DNA from: Dacryopinax spathularia
Taxonomy: Eukaryota; Basidiomycota; Dacrymycetes; Dacrymycetales; Dacrymycetaceae
NCBI GenBank assembly: GCA_037974965.1
Contig: JBBPFI010000014.1
Location: 620,001-684,000 of the forward strand
Direction of reading: 5' to 3'
DNA: 64,000 nt
The translations under genes were made by a program, and so were the position numbers. The notes below the pieces were generated by a model, which had not been told where the DNA came from, searched no databases, and saw only the letters and a list, made by a program, of their open reading frames with translations. Positions 1 through 11,050 of the stretch are shown one piece after another. Each line of letters opens with the position of its first letter. Position 1 is the first letter of the stretch.

Positions 1-158
1 AAGAAAAGTAAGGACAACCCGCCTCATCCGGTCATCCTCTTGCTCCCTCAATCCCTCAACTAATCACTCAACTGATCAATCAATCAACCAACCATAAATA
101 CACGATCAAGGCAATTTCACCAGCGCTCGCTCCCCACGCAGGCAGTACTAGTTAGTGT

Positions 159-266
159 TCAGTACACCAACTCCCACACGCCATCCTCCTGCGGGGCGTC
201 CCAGTCCACAAACTGCCCCTGCCCCTGCTGCTCCTGCTGCTCCTGCTGCTGCTCCTGCTGCTCCTG

Positions 267-300
<34 letters not shown>

Positions 301-1886
301 AGTTGCTCTTCCTCCCTGCTCTCGCCCGTGAACGGCCGCTGATCGCTCATGTCGTCCATGTCCATATCGTCCATGTCGATCTTCCCCTCATCGTGGTATT
401 CGCCAGTGTCGGTGTCAGCGTCTGATTCGGGGTCGTACTCGGATTCAGGGCCGAAGATGTTGTCCAGATGCAATGGGTGTGGATCATGTTCCTCTTGTTT
501 GGGCAGGAGGATGGCAGGGGCACGGGTAGGCGCGGGCGTAGGGGTGGGGGTGGGGGTGGCGTCGTCTGAGTCTTCGTCGTCTGAGTCTCGGGCCAGGACC
601 ATATTGCGACTAGAGGGAGGAGGGTGCATCTCTCCGTCCTGAGCGAGCAGAGAGGAGGCCGGATCCGCGTCTTCCCAATGGTCTGCCTCCCTCCCCAGCT
701 CCATCTCCATTCCCATCTCCTGCTCCATCTTCACCTCGCTCTCGCTCTCAGCTCTCGACTCCCCCCACGCACTACTGCTCCTCTCATCCCGCGACCCCTC
801 CTCATCAAGACTACTCCCATCCCGTTTCTCAACCTTCACCGGCGTCCCGAACCGTACGCGATACCAGCTTCTGGAGGAGTAGAGCGGGAATGTCCTCCAG
901 TCTTCTTCGGTGTCGTGGGTGTACCCGTGGATAAGCTCTTCTTGGAAGTCGGCGCGGTATTTGACGCATTCGAGCGCGCAGACTGGGATCCTCTATGCAC
1001 GCATCAGAACCTCCGTTCTTATCCAAAAAATTGGAACCAGGCGAAATGGGAGACAGGCAGGCAGGCGCACCTCTTCGCCCGAATCAAGCGCGGCTTCCAT
1101 CTCCTCGCGCGTGATCTGACGCCAGGATCCGAGGTCCACCAGGCTCCTCACTTCCCATCGGTCCTTCGCTGTTGGGCACCGGCCGTGCATCTTGCGGAAG
1201 AGACAGCGAGCGCGCGGCAGCTCGCCCCATGAGAGCTTCATGTATCCTTCGTCTAGCCAGACGCGGCGGGTCTATCACCCAACCGATCCGGATCAGCGAT
1301 GTGCGGTAGGGAAGGGGACTAGGGGAGGACTAGGAGAGGAAAGTAAGAATGTGCTCACCCGTTGGCTTTGATTCCTCCATTCTACCGCTGTGAGCGGCTC
1401 GACCTCCCTGACCCTATACTCGCCCATGTACTGCCATTCCGCCTGCCCATGTCTCACAAACAGCGGCACGGACACACTGAGCGGTGTCTCCCTATACACC
1501 TGCGGCCAGCTGAAGAACGCCAGCCCGTGTTTTCCCGGCTTTACGGGCAGAGCCGAGTTCCACCGTTTGGTCAGGAAGATCGCATAGCGTATATCGTGCA
1601 GCTCGCGCTTCGCAGGCCCGATCGTGACGAGCAGCTTCTGGTTGTTGCCGCCGTACCGTCTGCTGAAAAACTTGCGGGAGATGGTACGCGAGGCTGTCCA
1701 GCTGTCGAGCGCGACGGGGATCGCGGCGGATTTGATCGTGGCGAGTCGGCTGGCGATGGAGAGCTCGTCGAGCTCGATGACGGCGTCTTCGTCGATTTCT
1801 GACTTCATCGTCCTTGCCCGTGGGGTGAACGACATCGACACGAACTCCGGCGTCGGAGATGGGGACATAGACATAGACACAGACAT
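159..1886 (-). CDS. DUF6697-like protein with acidic, glutamine-rich tail
   Basis: Three exons are supported: 1886-1359, 1271-1071 and 992-159, giving about 520 aa. Both introns are GT-AG and phase 0. The core carries motifs I associate with basidiomycete DUF6697 proteins: RKFFSRRYGG, PGKHGLAFFSWP, FVRHGQAEWQYMGEY and WLDEGYMKLSWGE. Function is unknown. A paralogue at 23345-24415 (+) shares these motifs and both intron positions. The C-terminal half (about residues 290-520) is absent from the paralogue. It is acidic, with a TP repeat, an aspartate/methionine-rich patch and a Q/E/QQE run encoded by a CTGCTC-like repeat at about 205-305. The open frame extends upstream only to a TTG, so the ATG at 1886 is the likely start; the first 30 or so residues are low complexity. 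The family call rests on motif memory. Confidence 0.75.
205..305. repeat. CTG/CTC hexamer-like simple repeat in the DUF6697 tail
   Basis: Imperfect tandem CTCCTG/CTGCTG units that encode the Q/E-rich stretch near the C-terminus of the DUF6697-like protein on the minus strand. Such a tract is expected to vary in length between strains. Confidence 0.8.
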
Positions 1887-2894
1887 CGCTGATAGTGCAG
1901 GGCTAATGAATGGGTGAACACCGTAGTTCAAGCCAGTTGAGACAAGTAAGTCGCCGCCGAAGCAGAGATATTCAGCTCAAGCCAAGATAGGCACAGTCAC
2001 AAGAGAAGGAGTATGGCGTTGTTGGAATGAGCTGGCAGGGATAGCAAAGCCTCCAACATGTTGCAATTAATGGAGGCGTCTCCGCCCTTTTTGCACGAGG
2101 CAGACGCCGCGTATGGATATCTTCGGATGGGTTCCGGTGATCATATAGTTGGACCCTACGGGGCCTGTGTCTATGGAAGTAATGTAGAGCGTTTCTCAGC
2201 GAGGAGCGTTTCCGATAGCTGATAACCAGGTGAGAGCATCATTTGGCTCAATTCGAGAGCAGTGTGTCTGGTGAATTTTGGCCCATGTCGGATTCGCAGG
2301 GTAGCGTTTGATGGGGTACGACGAGCAGAAAACCATGCTTCCAAAAGCGGCCGTGGCGTGGTCTGCTTCCGCCCAGATCTTACTACCCTGAATATTTCAG
2401 GGTTCAGCGGCCCTCCATCTTCTGGCGCGTCTCTTTCCTCTGTACTTGCATGTTCGAAGAACCAGGACCTTAGCAAGCTATCAACTACATAATGCCTGCG
2501 CTATCTTCTGCGTGTGGACGCTTGATTGTGCCCAACGAGCCTTCAATACGATCGGCCAGGACTGCATTTGCAGCGTTTTCGGCTCCGGTCCAGCCAAAAA
2601 GGACTACGGTCGACGTCCGGTCACCCTGCCGACCTGTGATGACCGCCCTGGCATCCGTCTTCCATGGCCCACCCGTTCATGCTGCAAACTCACGCTGAGG
2701 ACTGGCTGGCTGTTCTCCACTGCACAACGATAAGCAAGCAAAGCACGTTCCTGTTGGACGAGTCGCCCGGCGGACTCAGTGGCTTCACTATTTGCCTCCG
2801 CCAACAGTGAATCCGGTGACTTCTGGTCTTGGCGCGGCTCGACACTTATTGCTGCTCGACCGCCGTGTCGTGTTTGTCTGCCACAGCTGTTTAT
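1887..2894. other. Divergent intergenic region
   Basis: About 1 kb between the minus-strand DUF6697-like gene and the plus-strand F-box gene. Only short frames without recognisable domains are present. It presumably holds both promoters; I identify no specific site. Confidence 0.5.
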
Positions 2895-4470
2895 ATGGCA
2901 ACCCCATCCGGAAGCCGGAGCAGAGGCGCTCAAGACAAAGCTCTGCACATCTCCGAGCTGATATCTGCAATCGCTGCGCAAGTTGATGACCCTCGGACTC
3001 TGATCTCGCTAGCATGCACAGCTCGCCGATTCACCCATATCTGTCTTTCGCACCTATGGCACGAACCCGTTTTCAGCGGGACACCGCTGATCACCATGGC
3101 TGATCTCTTTCCTGAAGACATACGGATCGCACTCCTGAAATCGGAGGTATGATGCAGGAAAATTCAGATCGGTCGACAAGCAGGCTGATATGCAAGGTTC
3201 ACAGGACCCTGACCTCAAAATACCGCCAGAAGCATTCGCTCGATTCGATTACTATGCCCAGTTCATAACTTCGCTGAGTCTGTGGCACCATGGTCGAGAA
3301 GGTTACATCGCTCGGATATTGACGCGGAGCCGGCCGGGGATCTGGATATTCCCTTCGTTGCGAGAGCTGCATCTTGGTGCAACGGCCGAAGAGCTCGAAA
3401 CAGTGCCGATCTATCTTACACCCGAGTTGCGCTCATTATGGCTCAACCATTGGGATGGTGAGGGAGGTCGAGAGATCCAGCCGAGAGAGGATCTCAAGAA
3501 GACGTTGATCCAAGTATGTCGGCTGCGCGAGCTCCAAACGCTCGACATGGCCGATACATTATACACGCCGCTAGAAACGGATTCAGAGATCGTCGAAGGC
3601 TTCGCTCGGCTAGCATCACAACTCACCGATTTCAGAAGTTTGTCTTTCCTCACCCTCCCCCCCGTTTTCGAGCCTCTATCGCTCAACGCCAAGCTGCACT
3701 CGGTGTTGATCAATACCGCAAATGTGCGCTCGAATGCGATACCGCTCAACGACATCGTCCGCAACCTCCGAGAGCGATTTACTGGTCTCTCGACTCTTGC
3801 CTTCTATTGCAGCATGGAGCAGGCTATCACCATCTTCAGCGAGCTGCGAAGAGCGATTCCCCACATCAACGTCAAAATCAGCACAGCGATGGAAGCGCGG
3901 GATCTATATACCGTGATCAGCAGCATATTCAGCGCCATAACCAGCATACGGTCACTCAGGATCTCTTCCGGAGGAAACCTGTTCTCTGATCAGGACCCGC
4001 CTATTCGGATCTCCGAAGTACTTCGGCCGCTACAAGCGTGTCGTCAGCTCAGGCGCCTGGAAATCATCATCACCTTCGGCGGAGATCAGATGATGCGGGA
4101 CGACGAGATTGCCCAATACTTCCGCGCGTGGCCCGACCTGAACGTCTGCACTATCCTCAACGACGCCGAAGGCGATCTTGTCGCGCTTGAAGGGGAAGAA
4201 ACCAGCTTTGGACTGACGCTTGCCGCACTTGTATTTGCAGCTCGCTATTGCCGACACTTGAAGGAACTGTCCTTGCCGTTCGTGGATGCTTCAGTCATCC
4301 CGCCAATAACCGACGTGGAGAAAGTACAGCACACGTTAACGCTTCAGTTCTCAAGCACCCACATCCATGATTTCGGTCTAGTGCGCGACTTCATTGCGAG
4401 ACTATGGCTAGGCGCGGACATCTCGTTCAGTGGTTGTGACCATAACGAAGCGACACGAATAACAGTATGA
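2895..4470 (+). CDS. F-box protein, paralogue 1 of 3
   Basis: Two exons, 2895-3146 and 3205-4470, joined in phase 0 across a 58-base intron, giving about 505 aa. Residues about 15-60 form an F-box-like helix set (ISELISAIAAQVDDPRTLIS, then ICLSHLW). A long LRR-like C-terminal region follows, with the family motif AFARFDYYAQF and a closing RLWLGADISFSGC. F-box proteins usually act as substrate receptors of SCF ubiquitin ligases; the substrate here is unknown. The start at 2895 is the first ATG in frame, since the longer frame begins only at TTG. Two homologues follow on the opposite strand, so this is a local family expansion. Confidence 0.85.
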
Positions 4471-5441
4471 GAGGCCGAGGGTCGAGTTCAACACCTGATG
4501 ATCAGCACCATAGGCTGGTCGGGCACGGACGCCCTGATTTGTTTTCTGTCGTGAATTCATGTCATCATACGCGTAAGGACTGTGATGAGTAGACCGCTTG
4601 TCGATGGACTATCATGACGACATGCACCTACCTAGATTGCACGGTGCCCCGACGTAAGCGACAGACGTTTTGGACAAGTTCCCTGACATGCAAATAGCTT
4701 GGGGGTGGAGTGCCGGTGCAGCCGAGGGAGACCCGTTCGCGCTTTCTAAGCCCAACGCCGGCCGCGGACTGCCCCAGCGGTTACAGGGGTCCCTCTCGCT
4801 CTCAGACCCACCTTCTTCCGCTGTTCCGCACCCGCTCGCTTAGCTCCCTTTAGCCCACTCCTCCCTCCTCTTATTCCGCTCTCTCCTAGCGGTACCTCTG
4901 GACCATCTCGTCCCAGCGGTCTCAGTGGTCTTTATTTTCCTAGCGGTTTCAGGGGATTTCAATAATTACCGGAACCACTACCTGCATTCATCACCTGCAT
5001 TCATCGAGAAGCGATGGTGATCTCCAGACCCGGAAGCGTATGTTCGGGTCCTCCGCGGACGGGGCTCACACAACTGAGTGATACCAGCCCCTCGCCCATC
5101 TAACCGCATCTTCGGCGCAGCCCTCATACCAGGGCTTACTGCTGACCACTCAATCCGACCGTTTATACCCCAGCTGGTTAGGCAGTCGCCTCAGCGCCGA
5201 GAGTCTTCAGCTTTTAACTACCACGGACCACTATCACGATACAGCTCATGTCTTTCAATTGTTCTACTCCAACAACAACACCGACAATCGTGGTATCCCA
5301 AATCGCCCAAATCACCCTGATCCTACCCCACTCTCCGCACTCCATGCTCCCGAGATTCCCGGCTATTGCCACAGGATCTCCCGCCTCCCCTCTGCTGACC
5401 ACCCTACCGAATCGCTAAGTCCGGGATAAGACGCTTCGACT
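4471..5441. other. Convergent intergenic region with short dispersed repeats
   Basis: The 3' ends of two F-box genes face each other here. No gene is recognisable. Four degenerate copies of a 15-base unit, roughly YAGCGGTNNCNNNGG, lie at 4775, 4887, 4914 and 4941. Confidence 0.5.
4775..4955. repeat. Four copies of a YAGCGGT-led 15-mer
   Basis: Copies begin at 4775 (CAGCGGTTACAGGGG), 4887 (TAGCGGTACCTCTGG), 4914 (CAGCGGTCTCAGTGG) and 4941 (TAGCGGTTTCAGGGG). Spacing is irregular and all have the same orientation. Function is unknown. Confidence 0.6.
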
Positions 5442-7050
5442 TCATCGCTGGACTTGCGGGCAAATGCAATCTTCGAATGAACACTCGGCTTCCAGCCAGA
5501 TGCTGCGAATGAATCCTCGGATGCCTGCACGGTTATGGGCGTGGCACCGGCTGAGGCGGATATCGATGGGCATGTGCGACACTGACACATGGATGTTGGT
5601 GAGTGATGGTATAACCGTCGTATCGACGTATGGCAAGCTGAGCTCTGTCATGTTGGGACAGGATTGCCGAACAGTGATCAGACTCCACAACGTCAAGCCG
5701 TAGCCGTTCGGGCTGTCAACGTCCATCGGCGTTTGCTGCTCCGGGTCGGTCTCCAGCACGAACACGCTCAGGTGTGGCCAGCTGGGGAAGAGTCGTTGCA
5801 TGGCTAGATCGTTCAGCATGTCGGTCCCGTGCAGGCTGATAGTGAGGATGATTCGTCTGAGCTGTCGCATGTGCTGGAGGGGCACAAGGGCGGTCTCTAA
5901 ATTGGTATCTACTTCTTCAGTCGCGAGCTCGGAGCTGCTGCATCTGAAGACGCGCAGGCTTCGTCTTGATGGCTGTAGTGTGCCTATCAGCTGGCTTAAG
6001 ACATCGGTGTCGACGGCACCCTCCACCCGGTATTCGAGCGTCTGGAGCGGTTTGGCCGCTTCTTGAAGAAGCTGGATGCCCATAGCGGGCGGCGACTGCA
6101 TGACGAGCGTCTGCAGATGTCGGAACGCTTGTCGAAGGCGGGTGATCACCTCCTCGAATGTGTAGTGCCCTTCACGGTGTTCCATTGCGAGCAGGAACAG
6201 ACTCTGCAGCTTGTCGCTGGTGGCCAAAATGTCGAAGATGGGACGGAGGGTGGTGAAATCGCACGAGTACAGCTGGATGAGTCGTGGGGCAACTCGGAGT
6301 AAGGCGTTGAGCACGCCGGGGTCGTGTTCATATGCCGGGAACCTTGTGTCCAGAAAATCGAGGCTATCGAGCAGTGGTAAGTTCAGAATCATCAGCAGCG
6401 CCGCCGTGACACCTGGTGACGGTTCTAGCACAGTTGGATCGCCGCCATCCCAGTGATTGATGCGGACGAGTCGCAAGCTCGGGGAGAGGTAGACGCCGGT
6501 CATCTGGAGTGTGTTGTCGTCGGCGCCGAGATGTATAGATTCTAGAGATGGAAAGAGCGGCGTGTTAGGACGACTGTCTGAGAGAATCCGACCTATGTGG
6601 GCATCTGGTACGAAGTTCCAAACCTGAAGGTGTCGGATGAACTTTGCATAGTAGTCGAAACGAGCGAATGCTTGCACTGGTATACGGGACACGGTATCCT
6701 TGTATATGCAAACGTTCACATTAGGTGACGGTAACACTATCAGTGGCAAAAACACCAACCGGTCCGGGAACGAGCCTGGGACGAATGCTGTCCGGGAAGA
6801 GGACGAGCATGCTTTCGAGCGGGTTTCCCGGGAAGTCGGGGCTCTCCCACAGGAGGCGGAGGGCGGCGTCGGTATAATGTCTTGAGGTCAATGCCATGTT
6901 CAGTAGGTCGCGTCCGGTGGGTAGATGGGATAGGATGAGGATGACGAGCTCGGGTATCTGGAGAGCCAGTGGTGGTCCATTCGTGCTCCTCATGCGTGCA
7001 GCAGCAGTGTGTCGCGGTGGTGCCACTGTTCGACGAGCTTGACCGCTCAT
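5442..7050 (-). CDS. F-box protein, paralogue 2 of 3
   Basis: Two exons, 7050-6760 and 6698-5442, joined in phase 0, giving about 515 aa. The F-box lies at about residues 30-75 (LQIPELVILILSHLPTGRDL, then LRLLW). The shared motifs are AFARFDYYAKFIRHLQVW, LFPSLESIHLGAD and a C-terminal SIWLEAECSFEDC. The intron sits at the same place as in the gene at 2895-4470, just before the AFARFDYY motif. It has a CACCTAATG branch-point-like element and ends at a CATATACAAG acceptor. This paralogue resembles the gene at 7923-9554 more closely than the plus-strand one. The role as an SCF-type adaptor is inferred from the domain only. Confidence 0.85.
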
Positions 7051-7922
7051 TGTTTTTCTGTGGGTGGCAGAGGGGATGTTTCTTCTGATGAGAAGATGGG
7101 CGTGTTAAGCGATTGAGGAGGAGGAGGGGGATGACGGGGTGTCCTGGGCAGAAGAAGAGAGGTGGCGGTTGACCTTGCCGATGTCGCCCATAATATCGTC
7201 CCTTGGGCCGACAGGGAGGGGGTGGCACCAGCGGATTGGGCCGGGGAGAGAGAAAGACCCCTGAAAACTTCAGGGAGGAAGGGTAGGCTTCCGCGAGTTC
7301 AACGGAAGCAATATCTGTTCGACGACAGCCCAAAGCGCTTACTTTTGGGCATCAAGACATAACTCGGGTGGAACAAATGCTAATCATGGCCGCTGTAATA
7401 TTCCGCATATTTCGCCGTGTTGCAGACAGTAAGCCCCACAGCAGTGGTTAGCCACATCGTGCAGGCTTACCGGTATTGCAGTCTTGCGCATATACAGCTG
7501 TACCTCGGCTTCCGAATCCGGAAGCTTAGGTGGGATCGCCGCCCGCGGGGATGCGAAGAGGGGTTCCGTCTGATTGCGGGACCAGGTTGAGCGAACATGC
7601 CCTGCTGCCAACAAGAATATGTTCAAGCGTTCCACACAGCTGATCGCGCTCGGGGTTTATTCGACGCGTGCATCGCGCACGCAGATTACATAATACGCCG
7701 ACACGGTTTGGCATTCTCTACATACGTTTCGTCATGAGGAGACATGAGGAGACTATGGATACATACCATCGAGCTCAAGGGCGATACAGCCGATCTATGA
7801 ACATCAGCGACACATGATGAACAGGCCAAGAAACGAGAAAAACAATGGCGACCGAAGAAGGAAAAGAGAACAGATGTGGGGCAGATGTGGCTGAATGCAT
7901 AGGGACGGGAGCGCGTTCTTCG
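7051..7922. other. Intergenic region between tandem F-box genes
   Basis: About 870 bases with only short frames. It should contain the promoter of the F-box gene at 5442-7050 and the terminator of the one at 7923-9554. I recognise no specific element. Confidence 0.45.
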
Positions 7923-9554
7923 CTAGTCGTTGTCGTGCTCCAGCTCCGGGCACAAACAGTCCTCGAACGAGCTTTCCGCCTTGGCCCAAATTGCGCGTAT
8001 GAATTCCTTGATCTGCTTGCGCTGGTGTGCATGACAACGACTGAGATGGATCTCGAAGGGAAGCAGGGACTGGGTGAATTCTAGGCCGGCGAGCTTGGGT
8101 ATTTCGGCCGGGTCGACATACGGTAGACTGAGTTCGTATAGGTCGGGACAGCACTGGCGGATCGTAACGAGGCACATTAAAGTAAGACCATATCCGCTCG
8201 GATCGTCCACGCCGATCGGGGTTCCAATGTCCGGATCGCATTCGAGAGTGAAAACACAGAGAGATGGCCAGGCTTGGAATATTTCGTGCACTTGGCCATC
8301 CTTGAACATGCCCGAGCCGAGAATGGTGATTGTGATGACGAGTTTCTGCAGACGGCTCATCTGGAATAGCGGCGTGAGCGCCTCATACAGCGTGTCGTTG
8401 GCGCCAGAATCGGCGCGCACTGAGGTGCTGCACTTGAGCACCCGGAGGGTGGGTATTGACGCTTTGAGGCTCTTGGCGAGCACGGTCAGCTCGTCCACAT
8501 CGAGCGGGCCGTCTATTCGGAAATCAAAGGTTTCGAGTGCGCGCTCGACACGCTCGACAAAGTCGGTGGCTATAGAGCCTGCGCAGTGGAGAACGAGATT
8601 TTGGAGAGGAGCGAAGAAATCGCGGAGGAAACGGACGATGTCGGGAAAGTCGTAATGTTCCGGGTAGGTCGTGGCGAGGTCCAAAAACACAGCTGTGAGA
8701 TGTTCGCTGCTTGCCAATGCGTCGAAGACAGGTTTGACGGTGGTTAGATCGGTAGAGTAGAACTCGATTAGTTGTGGAATGAGTCGGCGGAGGGTATTCA
8801 TCACTTCTCTGTTGCTTTCGTATGTCGGAAGACGGGTATCGATCAGATCGAGCGTTTGCAGCTCGGGAAGACTGAATATTTTGATGAGCGTGGCGGTGAT
8901 GGCGGCGGTGGAGCGAACGATGGTGGATGTTTCGGGATCCCAGTGGTTGACGCGGACGGTGCGGAGGGTGGAGGAAAGATAAGGGCCGGCCATCTCGAGA
9001 CTATTACTATCCGCGCCGAGATGGATAGACTCGAGGTTGGGAAAGAGGGTGACGGTGGGCCTGCTCTTGTCGAGCACATTGGCAATGTACTTGTCCGGAT
9101 GGAACTGCCAGACCTGGAGGTGACGGATGAATTTGGCATAGTAGTCGAACCGCCCAAAATGTTCCGGCGATACCCTGAGAGAGAGGTCCTGAAGTGGCAA
9201 ATGTAAGTCACGCTCGCTTCGGCGGAGAAGCAGGGCTACATTGCGCACTGGCGTATCCTGGAGGAGGCTCTCCTCGACGTGTTGTGGGAAGAGGGAGGCC
9301 ATGTTTCGAAGTGGGTCGCCCTTGAAGTCCGGATGCTCCCACAGGAGCTTGAGCGCAATGTCCGCGTACCGCTGGGCGGTGAGGGCCATGTGGAGGAGAT
9401 CAGACGGCTTTGTGAGCTTGCAGAGGATCAGCTCGACCAGCTCGGGAATCTCCATCGCTGGCGGTGGGCTGCGCGGTGGCGCCGTGGGTACGACACCGTG
9501 CCCATGCGGCGGCTGGCGGTGGGTCCTTGGCGGCAGACGGAGAGGGTGGTCCAT
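7923..9554 (-). CDS. F-box protein, paralogue 3 of 3, intronless
   Basis: A single exon of about 543 aa. The start is taken at ATG 9554, because the longer frame to 9590 begins with TTG. The F-box is at about residues 35-80 (MEIPELVELILCKLTKPSDL, then LKLLW). Family motifs are HFGRFDYYAKFIRHLQVW, LFPNLESIHLGAD, SGYGLTLMCLVTIRQCCPDL and IWAKAESSFEDC. Where its two relatives carry an intron it reads straight through with extra codons (LLLRRSERDLHLPLQDL), so the intron was either lost here or gained in the others. The function is probably substrate recognition in an SCF complex; this is inferred. Confidence 0.87.
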   Translation of the reverse strand: MDHPLRLPPRTHRQPPHGHGVVPTAPPRSPPPAMEIPELVELILCKLTKPSDLLHMALTAQRYADIALKLLWEHPDFKGDPLRNMASLFPQHVEESLLQDTPVRNVALLLRRSERDLHLPLQDLSLRVSPEHFGRFDYYAKFIRHLQVWQFHPDKYIANVLDKSRPTVTLFPNLESIHLGADSNSLEMAGPYLSSTLRTVRVNHWDPETSTIVRSTAAITATLIKIFSLPELQTLDLIDTRLPTYESNREVMNTLRRLIPQLIEFYSTDLTTVKPVFDALASSEHLTAVFLDLATTYPEHYDFPDIVRFLRDFFAPLQNLVLHCAGSIATDFVERVERALETFDFRIDGPLDVDELTVLAKSLKASIPTLRVLKCSTSVRADSGANDTLYEALTPLFQMSRLQKLVITITILGSGMFKDGQVHEIFQAWPSLCVFTLECDPDIGTPIGVDDPSGYGLTLMCLVTIRQCCPDLYELSLPYVDPAEIPKLAGLEFTQSLLPFEIHLSRCHAHQRKQIKEFIRAIWAKAESSFEDCLCPELEHDND

Positions 9555-10447
9555 TTGAGTGTGCGTATGTGGCCAAAAGATGCTGACCAAACATGTACGG
9601 TTTCGGTCTTTCTTTATCGGTTCACTTTAGTGGTGCAAGTTGTCGAAAACAAAAGAGCGATGTTCCACTAGAACGGGATGGTGGTTGACCTGAGAAGAGA
9701 GGATGATTTACGGTCGTGTTGGGGGGGGACGACCGTTGAAGAGCATGAGGGCCCCGCATGGGTTCGGCGGTCCGTGAGACGCTCTTAAGGGTAGCTGTCC
9801 CCTACGACCGTCCCTACTCGGCGGGCGAGCGGAGGCCTGCCCTGATTGGCCGGAACCAGAGACGTCAATTGCAACCTACCCGATCGCAGAAAGACTTCCA
9901 CACTCGCTTCTCGCCATCTTATTAGATCCACATACCCGAGTACACCATACCTTTCAGCCTGAACCCAAATGTCCAGCTGTCAGGGATGACAATGAATACC
10001 CCTTACCTTTGCACTGGCAACAATAAAAATAGAGCCAAAAGAGTCGCAGACCCAAAACCCGAAATTTGCTCGCAGCTTCGGCGTCGCGCACAGACCCCTA
10101 TGACGTACTCCACGTTTACCTTTTCCGCCTTCCTCCCATGCGCAAAAATGTAACTTGGACCGGCATCTGTACGCCCCCGGTCGCCGGCCGAAACACGAGA
10201 TTTTGTAGGGGATCAAATGGGTGATTAGATAGACGGAAGGGACGCTCCGTGGGAAGCGTGCCTGCCCATATGGGCTGGACCGTCGGCGGACGGAGGAGAG
10301 GAATGCGCGGCTTCTTTCGATGGGGAGTCATCATAGTCATCATAGTCATCAGTCAACATCATCATGAGTTTTGCACTCGACCGGCATTGTACAACGCCCG
10401 GTCCTAAACCTCCTTCGTAGCTGCACACCTCGTCCTCTAAACACTCC
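9555..10447. other. Intergenic region
   Basis: Nearly 900 bases between an F-box start and the 3' end of the ABM-like gene. No coding signal is credible here. A short run of nine G residues occurs near 9722. Confidence 0.45.
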
Positions 10448-11050
10448 TCACGAATACTTGGAGTAGAACTTCCAGTCCTTGTCCTGTCCCGCTGAGTCAG
10501 CACAACAAATTTCACCAGAAAGAAATAGAACAGCAATGCTCACGATAATATACTTCTCGCATTCTTCCCAATACTTCGTATGTGCCGGGCCGGCAATATG
10601 TCTTCCCATTCATCGTCATCCTATCAGCCCGTCTCGTTCTCTGGCTCAGATGAGACGATGAGTACGTACGCATCTATCGCTTGCTTGCTCTTATAACTCT
10701 CCACAACCTGCTCCTCATCAGCCCGCCTCTCCCTCCCATAACTGTCGATGAGGATAGGAAGGGAACGGGACGTATACGTACGACCAACGTGTCCGTCGGC
10801 GGATAAACGAGGATCTCGTACCGCAGACAATTTGGGTCTGTGGCCGCTTCGTCCTGGATCGCCTTGACATACGGCAGTACCGTGCTCAGTGTATTGGGCT
10901 TGTACTTGATCTGACTCGACGATGAGCTATTCGCCCCGGTATCGGTTGGAGAGAGTGGCATTGGGTAGTGGGTATTGGGTAGGATTGGGGAGGACGTACG
11001 GTGGCGAGCATGTGGATGTCCCCCGTGAGGTCGTCCCCCGTCGCTGACAT
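10448..11050 (-). CDS. Small ABM-fold (dimeric alpha/beta-barrel) protein
   Basis: Five small exons fit in phase: 11050-11000, 10910-10782, 10707-10670, 10601-10544 and 10483-10448. They give about 103 aa. The assembled protein shows the order typical of antibiotic-biosynthesis-monooxygenase-type proteins: IKYKPNTLSTVLPYVKAIQ, CLRYEI, TLVVVESYKSKQAIDAH, then a helical tail ending FYSKYS. Family members are small cytosolic oxidoreductases or quinone/haem-related enzymes, but many have no known substrate. The third exon is only 38 bases, so open-frame searches miss the gene. Exon joins rest on reading phase and family shape and should be treated as a model. Confidence 0.72.

Noticed and set aside
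624-1232. 202-codon plus-strand frame
   Set aside because: Antisense shadow of the DUF6697-like exons, starting inside its tail.
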